A program made the position numbers and the translations under genes. A DNA stretch of 64,000 nt from Saussurea involucrata. Its lineage: Eukaryota > Streptophyta > Magnoliopsida > Asterales > Asteraceae. The DNA lies in assembly GCA_033807775.1 (NCBI GenBank), contig CM066317.1, positions 16,689,370 through 16,753,369 on the forward strand, written 5' to 3'. The notes beneath the pieces were generated by a model. The model was not told where the DNA came from and made no database searches. It saw only the letters and a program-made list of their open reading frames with translations. Positions 57,725 to 64,000 of this stretch are shown piece after piece (within the stretch, counting starts at the first letter, position 1; every line of letters begins with the position of its first letter).

Positions 57725-58324
57725 TTCTGTAATAACCAGGTATTTTATTTATATATTTTATTTATTTATTTTATACATCTTTATTTTAGTATTATTTAAG
57801 ATTAAAAGTTTGAGATGTTTTAATTATTGTTTGGAAGTTAAGGGGTAAATCTTGCCATTTAGGGTAAGTATAGGGTGTTTAGTGAAATTTTAGTACACAT
57901 GTCATCTTTTGATGAATTGTCATCTCAAATCTGATGACTTAGGATTTAAGTTAGATATTATCATCAAAAGAAAAAAAAAGTATGGGTGGTGTGTGTGTGT
58001 TTTTGGACGAAAGAGAATAGAAGAGAGAAAGTTGAGAGAGAGTTAAAAAGAAGATCTGAAGTTGTTTTAGTACTGTTGGAAATTGCTAATATCAACTGGA
58101 GAATCAAAGGTAAACATCCTACACAATCCATTTTCTTTATGTTCATAAGTTGTTAAATAGGTACGTAAGTGGGTTTTGGTATTTTTGGTAAGATATGTCA
58201 GTTTTGGGTTGAGGATAATGTTCTAAGGGTAGTGTAAAACATATCTGCACCTTTACGGCAACATGCATAGCTTAAAAGTACGATTTCTGGGTTTTTAGGA
58301 TGAACAGTGGAATGAGATATTCAA

Positions 58325-58657
58325 CGAAGTCGCAATGGATGATTGCGATATTCATCGAAGTCGCAATGGTTGGTTGCGACTTGGTCTTGAAGTCGCAATG
58401 GTCGTTTGCGACTTGGCTTGGAATCGCAGTAGTTGATTGCGATTTGGGTTTGGAATCGCAGTAGTTGATTGCGATTTGGGTTTGGAATCGCAGTAGTTGA
58501 TTGCGATTTGGGTTTGGGATCGCAGTAGTGGATTGCGACTTAGGGGTGAAGTCGCAATAGTGGGTTGCGATTTCGGGGTGAAGTCGCAGTAGGAGGTTGC
58601 GACTTGGTACTGTTCATTGCGATTTTAATTTATTTTAGTGGGTTGCGACTTTAGTCG
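58325..58657. repeat. Hairpin repeat array in Gypsy-3 LTR
   Basis: About nine units of about 32 bp. Each has AAGTCGCAA or AATCGCAG, a 7-nt spacer, then TTGCGACTT or TTGCGATTT, so each unit can fold on itself. Unit sequence varies while the two arms usually stay complementary or allow G-T pairs. Confidence 0.88.
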
Positions 58658-59127
58658 AGGATATCATAAGTTTATTTTTAAAAAGAGATATTTGGTATTT
58701 TATATGATTTCAGATTCTGTGAAGGATCAGCATACGTGATATTAACTTGGGAAGGCTTTTGGTGTTAAACAAATCAGGTGAGTTTTTACTTTAAAAAGTA
58801 TTTTACTGGAATGCATTATGTGAATAACTAATGTTTGATAAAGTGTATGAATATGTCATACGTGGGTGATTATAATATATTGAGATATTATAATTACGTG
58901 AGTATTATATGAAAATATAATACGTGGCCGGGCTTTGGACCGGTGTGATAAATTGGCTCGCAACCAATTGATATTGGCCATTGGTGGAGGGATAAGGTGG
59001 AATGAGACAGGTATGATGTGTAAATCTTAGTTGGTATTAATTTACGTGTGATATATGTGTATTTATACGAAGAGTGTTTTATGTAAATGAATTTTTAATG
59101 ATTTACAAATGTCAGGGATTTACTCAC

Positions 59128-59143
59128 TAGACCCTTAGGTCTA
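59128..59143 (+). other. Hairpin in Gypsy-3 LTR
   Basis: Stem TAGACC/GGTCTA with loop CTTA, flanked by ACTCAC and ACCCTC as in Gypsy-1, about 290 nt from the LTR 3' edge. Confidence 0.6.
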
Positions 59144-59437
59144 ACCCTCATTTTCTGTTTTAAAAATTATGTATTCCAGGTGGAGGTTCCAGTAAGAACA
59201 AGTAAATTGAGTACTTGTGGCTAGCTTTTGAGAAGATGATCATTATGATACTATGGATGCTTTTGTACTTATAATTTTATGGTTATTACTATGTAACTTA
59301 AAGTGGATTAAGTTTGTACTGAATTTTTAAATTAGTCAGACTTTAGTTGGGACCAAATGTGAAATATGAAGTACTTTGTTGTAAACATGTTATGGATTAT
59401 ATGTATTATGTATATTTTGTTAGCGGGTTGTTACAGA

Positions 59438-59450
59438 TGGTATCAGAGCC
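59438..59450 (+). promoter_or_regulatory. Gypsy-3 primer-binding site
   Basis: TGGTATCAGAGCC, initiator tRNA-Met type, 2 nt after the LTR. Confidence 0.93.
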
Positions 59451-61838
59451 CTAGTTTAAGAGATTTAGGTATTAGTATCTGTACCTAGACTTAAACTGCA
59501 TGTGAAGTAGGATGTCCCTATTATTTTAGAACCTTGGAATATTAAGTATAACAAGGTAGAAGGAACATTATGTAAGGTAAATTCGAGTTACACCTGGCCA
59601 GTATAATTATGAACTTACAGTTACATGTTTGGACTGGAATACCTTATTATATGAGGTATGTGCTTATGTGTATATTAACCTTGTTGAAACCTACAGAGTG
59701 GCAAGTCGGTCTCGACATATGGATAGAGACGAAGACAGGTATATTTATATAAACTCTACACGTGCTAAAGTGCTATTTGACTTCGGTGCAATCCGACTAA
59801 TTGTGTTTTCAATCTTTTGTTGCTTATTTGCATTAGAAAAGAATTTGATAATTGTGTTGGTAATATAGATAGGAGTGGAGTGTCTATTAAGTTATTTTTG
59901 TTAATCTTGTTGGAATTTGAGGTAGTAGTAAGTATAGGATGGTGTTGAACTTGATTTTTGTTAAAACTTTCGATTAGGTAATGATAAGTGATTCTCGGTA
60001 ATTCGGTATATAATTGAAATAAGTAGTTATGATGAAAGAAGAGATTGTCAGGTGATTGATTTAAAGTTTTCATTTGTTAATAAATGTTGTATTGGGGATA
60101 TATGAATTATTGGTGATAAGGCTTAGTAAGAATGTATGTTTGGAAGTATTTGGTGTGAAAAGAGGTTGGTTTTAATTTAAGTAAGAGTGTAACAAATATT
60201 TTGGATGATATCGAAATTAGTATGTTTATTCATTATGATATTGCTTGGGATAGATTTAAATGAGAAATCAAGGATAATCGAAACTAGAAAGTGAAGAGTG
60301 TTATTGGGAATGATTAATAAGGGAAAGCCATTAGTGATCAAAGGTGATAACCTGTTATCATATGTGTTTGGATTTGAAAGATTGTTCAAAGTGGTAATAA
60401 AAATTATTTTATGAGAACGAAAGTGGTTAGTAATTTAATTTGGAATGAATGATCTAACACTTACAATTGTCAGCAATTTTCAAATTAAAGGTGCATGTTA
60501 GAATTTTGGAAAGATATTGTGGAAGTGTAGAATTTGGCGTTGTGTATAATTCAGTATTTCAAACGCTAAATTATGCCTCCAAATGTTAAAGTTTATATTA
60601 TGAATAAAATTTCAATTGTGTTAAATGATTTGTGATATATATAAAAAAATATATATAGAATTGTGTGCTGAAAGAGGCATGATGAGATATTAGGTGCTAA
60701 AAGAGGCACGAGGTGAAATAAAAATGTACTGATTTTGGTTAATAAAAATAATTGTATGGTTATTATATTTTGGGGATGGGTGTATAGTGTGGATCCAATT
60801 TGTTTATTATCATTTTAAAAGAAGATGCTAATGATAGTTGAGAAATGAAAAGTGTGTGGTTGTTTCGAGCATTGAGTGTGACTTCGGATTAAATCTGTTA
60901 AGTTCCTGAAATGAGGTGTGGTGAAATTGTTGGTTAAGTATAGTAATTGTTGAAATTGGGTGCGTGTGATTGGTTTGGAGGTAAAAGAAAGCTAGCTCAT
61001 AGGATTGGTCTAGAGTGAGCACCTCCTAGTGAGCTACCCTTGGGGAAACGTGTTTTATGTTGAGAAAAGAATGGAAGAAAATAGTTGAATATAATGATCG
61101 GGGAAAAGGACCATTAGATAGGACGTGGTAGTAATACGAGAGTGATGTTGTGGCAAGTGTGGAAATCAATTGTAATCTAAGGTTCAGGGTCGGTGTAATT
61201 AATGCAAGAAAGTGTTGTATGTCTTGGATGTATTTTGGATCAGAGAAGTGAAGGTAGAGTTGGGGATGACCTATGGAGAAAAGTTCAAATACGAGTTAAG
61301 GTGATACTCCAAGTTGATTTTGTAATCGATTAGGGAGTAGAATATCGTTATTTTTGGAGTGCCGGATTGTTGGGACGGTGATCGAAGACGCAGTGTGTTT
61401 AGTCAGCCGATGCCAAGGAAAAAGGTAGAGTACTTAGTGTAATTTATTGATTTCTAGAACATAGAAGAATGTGTGCTAGATTGCCTGATGCCTATTATAC
61501 TTTGTTGCATGACTATTACTTGCTAGTAAGAATTTATGCTAGTCCTGATAGGTTGTTAAGTGAATGCCTTATAAGTAGTATACAGCTGGAACTAATTAGC
61601 TTTAGAATGTTTGATTTAGTTCTATTGCGCAGCTCTTGTTTGAGTCTAACCGTCGTGGGATAGAATCTTTTATTCGAATATCTATCTAATTTCACACTGT
61701 ATGCGTTTGTGCATTCGCGAGGCGACACGTCATGACTAGTGGAGATTCTGTCATAGCAAGGGTAGTAGGATGAGGTGAACCTGGAGCCTAGTTGTGTGAA
61801 TAATATTAGTAAGATTGATTTGAGATATTATACCTTGT
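59451..61838 (+). other. Gypsy-3 non-coding interior, first part
   Basis: The first 250 nt match Gypsy-1 (shared CACCTGGCCAGT block near 59593). The rest is AT-rich, with short unconvincing ORFs and no RT or protease motif. Confidence 0.6.
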
Positions 61839-62087
61839 TTGTATTACGCGGGTTTTCTTATTGAAGTAAGAATTGTTGTAGTCAGGAGAGTACTAAATTG
61901 TTGTATGCACCTTAGTAAGGAAGGGTTATGCATAATGAGAGTTCATTCGACCTTTCCCTTGTCGATTCTGCGGAAGGGCTTAGCCGAAGCAAGTATTGTG
62001 GTACCATTAGAAAACATCTTAATGGATCAAAAGTGGATTATTGTGGGGGGAGCGTTGGCGATAGTAGGTCGCAAGGTTAGAAACTAG
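61839..62087 (+). pseudogene. Gypsy-3 integrase C-terminal remnant
   Basis: The last 50 residues of this frame read LRKGLAEASIVVPLENILMD, then QKWIIVGGALAIVGRKVRN. This aligns with the gypsy chromovirus tail before the VKV(R/Q)W motif. The following VKW-TWE part is lost after the stop at 62087. It is more decayed than in Gypsy-1 and Gypsy-2. Confidence 0.7.
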
Positions 62088-63320
62088 GTTGTTAATAACC
62101 TAGACTTAAGCTAAGAGAGAAAATTTATATTATGTTAATAAGGTATAAGAAATTGATGCTTGAGATTTTCTTGGTATAGAAAAATGGTTTAATAGGTTGG
62201 GTGTTTACCTAATACTTCCCTTGGATTGGAGGATTTAAGTGGTAAAAGGGATTTATATTATTTAGTGTTATGATTGGCAAGAAGAAATCAATGCTCAATA
62301 AATATTTTGGTGGTTGTGTGATGAACCTTCTTTAAAGAGTTGTTTTAAATTTTATGTTAGATCTTGCATGTTAAACCGTTAATGAGTTGTATGATTAGTG
62401 ATGAGAAATTTTAATAATTTTTATCGGAGTTGTGATGAATTCTTTTCGGCTTAATTTTTGTAGTAAAATTATTATGTGGTAATCTGGTAATTTTATTAGT
62501 TAAGAAATGCGAGATCGGTGTTGATGAATTTCAATTGCAGAGTGGTTTTAGTGAAACAAATGTCTAAAGATTTGTGTCAGTAATTTTTTTTATGCTAAAA
62601 GGGATATGTAAGGAATTGATGTGTTAACGAGTTTGTTATTTTATTAAGAAATAAATTGGTATTGATATTCTTGGATGGAAGTCGGTATGAGTTATGGTGG
62701 TGAGGTTATTGAGATAATGGGAAATGGAAATGATAGGATAAAGTTTACGGGTTTGATAAAATTAAGAAATTATCCGTGATGTAAAGTGATTCATGTTGAG
62801 TATATTTTATTCCATGAAAAAGTATAAGAAATAGGTTGTATTTGCTAAGCAAGTTTTATATTGAGAGTATATGTTTACGTGTTGAGCTAGTATTGTAAAA
62901 GTGTAGAACACGACGTTTGTAATAAAAGGCCGGTGAAGTTAAAAGTAGTATTAGTGTGGTAAATGTCCCGAGTAAGCATAAAATGTTGTGTTATTTGGAT
63001 AAGATTTATTTGAATATAAGTTAATTTTTGTGATATAAGTGAACTTTTGAGTTGATTTGAACCTTCGTGGGATTTGAATATTGGGTGATTATCATTGTTT
63101 TGAGGGGACGAATTTCTTGTGTGGAATTAAGATTCTTAATAATTTGGTTTGAATTATTGAAGTAGGAACAAATGGTAAACTAGAAGCAGTAGAGCAGTTG
63201 GTCTAGTAAAAAGTCCTTTGAAGGTTCTGGAAACAGTTTGATGTGTTCAAAGAAGTTGATATCAATTCAGTAGTAACTACCTTAGTTCGTTGCTTGAGTG
63301 AATTCCGGGACGGAATTCTT
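62088..63320 (+). other. Gypsy-3 non-coding interior, second part
   Basis: No feature recognised until the purine tract. The GGGACGGAATTCTTTTAA string just before it corresponds to the gypsy FRGRNF-type end and is also present in Gypsy-1 at about 3215-3240. Confidence 0.55.
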
Positions 63321-63335
63321 TTAAGGGGGAGATAT
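63321..63335 (+). promoter_or_regulatory. Gypsy-3 polypurine tract
   Basis: TTAAGGGGGAGATAT directly before the 3' LTR. Confidence 0.88.
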
Positions 63336-63552
63336 TGTAATAACCAGGTATTTTATTTATATATTTTATTTATTTATTTTATACATCTTTATTTTAGTAT
63401 TATTTAAGATTAAAAGGTTGAGATAGGTTTTAATTATTGTTTGGAAGTTAAGGGGTAAATCTTGCCATTTAGGGTAAGTATAGGGTGTTTAGTGAAATTT
63501 TAGTACACATGTCATCTTTTGATGAATTGTCATCTCAAATCTGATGACTTAG
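63336..63552 (+). repeat. Gypsy-3 3' LTR, first 217 bp
   Basis: Matches 57728-57942 with a few changes, then is broken by the element starting at 63553. Confidence 0.9.
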
Positions 63553-63786
63553 TGTGAAATCCCAAATCTAGCAAGAAATCAAGAATGATGTAGAGAGAAA
63601 ATCTAGAGTACACAAGTCATCCATATATTGATCTTCAAAGTACAAATGACTAATGCTACAAGTTGTTACCAAGATTACAAAGGAGTCTTCTTTATATAGT
63701 AGGGCCATGACATGTCCATGCCTCTACTTAAGAAGAACAGTACAAGATATTAATACTGTCTTGATAGCTACAAAAATGCCCTAACA
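63553..63786 (-). repeat. 3' LTR of the partial element
   Basis: Plus strand starts TGTGAAATCCC, ends GCCCTAACA. Minus-strand TATATAAAG at 63690-63698 is a probable TATA box. The second copy is outside the window. Confidence 0.72.
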
Positions 63787-63799
63787 ATCTCCCCCTTAG
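63787..63799 (-). promoter_or_regulatory. Polypurine tract of the partial element
   Basis: Minus-strand CTAAGGGGGAGAT directly precedes the LTR. Confidence 0.85.
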
Positions 63800-63802
63800 C
63801 TA

Positions 63803-64000
63803 TCAAGGCAGAAAGGGTCTTCTTCTACTTCGAAACCCAAGATGCGTTTCAATCCTTCGCATAGCCATTCTGAAACTCAATTTTTCATCTATCTCTTCAA
63901 TGGCTCTTGACAAAACTCTTCTAGGTCTTGAAGACATCCAATTAACTTTTCGTTCAGCATCATGTCTTTTAAGCTTTTCGACTAACTGAAGTCTTACAAT
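63803..64000 (-). CDS. C-terminus of a retroelement ORF, partial
   Basis: 65 codons open from the window edge to a TGA at 63803-63805, only 3 nt from the purine tract. The sequence is basic and predicted helical (VEKLKRHDAERKVNW, then RPRRVLSRAIEEIDEKLSFR). No family is recognised. Its position just before the polypurine tract suggests the end of pol or of an env-like ORF. Confidence 0.5.
   Translation of the reverse strand: MVRLQLVEKLKRHDAERKVNWMSSRPRRVLSRAIEEIDEKLSFRMAMRRIETHLGFRSRRRPFLP

Larger units (their letters stand above)
52436..57727 (-). mobile_element. SIRE-type copia element, 3' half with env-like gene
   Basis: A 969-bp TG..CA LTR (52436-53404) is followed by a minus-strand polypurine tract and then a large env-like gene, the arrangement of SIRE/Maximus copia elements. 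Gag-pol and the 5' LTR must lie to the right, beyond Gypsy-3, which inserted at 57728 three nt before the env-like start codon. The left flank is the duplicated block B. The 5-bp string CGAAT at 52431-52435 would be the target duplication, but its partner is outside the window. Confidence 0.82.
57728..59435 (+). repeat. Gypsy-3 5' LTR
   Basis: Starts TGTAATAACCAGG, ends GGGTTGTTACA. Its first 215 bp are repeated at 63336-63552. Confidence 0.9.
57728..63552 (+). mobile_element. Gypsy-3, decayed Ty3/gypsy element (LARD-like)
   Basis: 1.7-kb left LTR, canonical PBS, 3.9-kb interior, purine tract and the first 217 bp of the right LTR, which is cut by another element at 63553. The string ATTTC at 57723-57727 should be the TSD. 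The interior has one recognisable gypsy integrase tail and no other pol motif. The first 250 nt after the PBS are homologous to Gypsy-1. Its lineage therefore matches Gypsy-1 and Gypsy-2, but it is on the opposite strand. Confidence 0.88.
63553..64000 (-). mobile_element. Minus-strand LTR element inside the Gypsy-3 LTR (partial)
   Basis: 234-bp LTR with TG..CA ends, a purine tract and the end of an open frame. CTTAG at 63548-63552 would be the TSD. Probably a copia-type element with an extra 3' ORF, but only 448 bp are visible. Confidence 0.72.

Noticed and set aside
58325..58657. CRISPR-like regular repeat array
   Set aside because: Units are contiguous hairpins with no unique spacers, lie inside a retrotransposon LTR and are in a plant nuclear context.

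Overview
The window is almost entirely transposable elements from a large, AT-rich plant nuclear genome. The Ty1/copia, Ty3/gypsy chromovirus-like, L1-type LINE, Mutator-like, hAT-MITE and env-carrying SIRE-type copia mixture indicates a eudicot. The flavour of the env-like protein makes Asteraceae my best guess, but that is a guess. I found no convincing resident host gene, rRNA, tRNA or CRISPR array.

Layout. (1) 119-13935: a minus-strand copia element (Copia-1, TSD ACTAC) with an almost open gag-pol. Its RNase H region is split by a minus-strand gypsy element (Gypsy-1, 1693-9624, TSD TATTT). (2) 14316-21855: a long-TIR Mutator-like element holding a second Mutator-like element (9-bp TSD TAATTACAA), two hAT-type MITEs and a decayed LINE ORF2. 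(3) 22200-33007: a cluster of TIR/foldback elements sitting in TA/GT/GA microsatellites. One of them (22705-31908) carries an exon-like fragment and is split by Gypsy-2 (23331-30988, TSD ACAAA). (4) 33008-52435: a second copy of block 2, including the same nested insertions and LINE lesions. It is split by a decayed Ale/Retrofit-like copia (40220-52245, TSD AATAT), which is itself split by Copia-2 (43042-48043, TSD CTTTA). (5) 52436-57727: the 3' half of a minus-strand SIRE-type copia, with LTR and a large env-like gene that looks spliced. It is cut 3 nt before the env-like ATG by Gypsy-3 (57728 onward). (6) 63553-64000: another minus-strand element (LTR, polypurine tract, C-terminus of an ORF) inside the right LTR of Gypsy-3, running off the window.

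How the parts relate. Gypsy-1, -2 and -3 have different LTRs but homologous, essentially non-coding interiors that keep only an integrase C-terminus. They look like one lineage of large non-autonomous derivatives, and all three carry a short hairpin at a similar LTR position, with stem bases changed on both sides in Gypsy-2. Copia-2 keeps an open Gag with a 75-nt GT-AG intron-like segment at the gag/pol border but has lost functional integrase and the RT active site. The SIRE-type env-like gene has a 137-nt frame-preserving GT-AG candidate intron. Several unrelated LTRs contain arrays of short palindromic or hairpin motifs.

Limits: boundaries come from reading direct repeats, TG..CA ends, TSDs, PBS and PPT by eye. 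Divergence figures are rough eye counts. Lineage names rest on motif recognition, not on searches.
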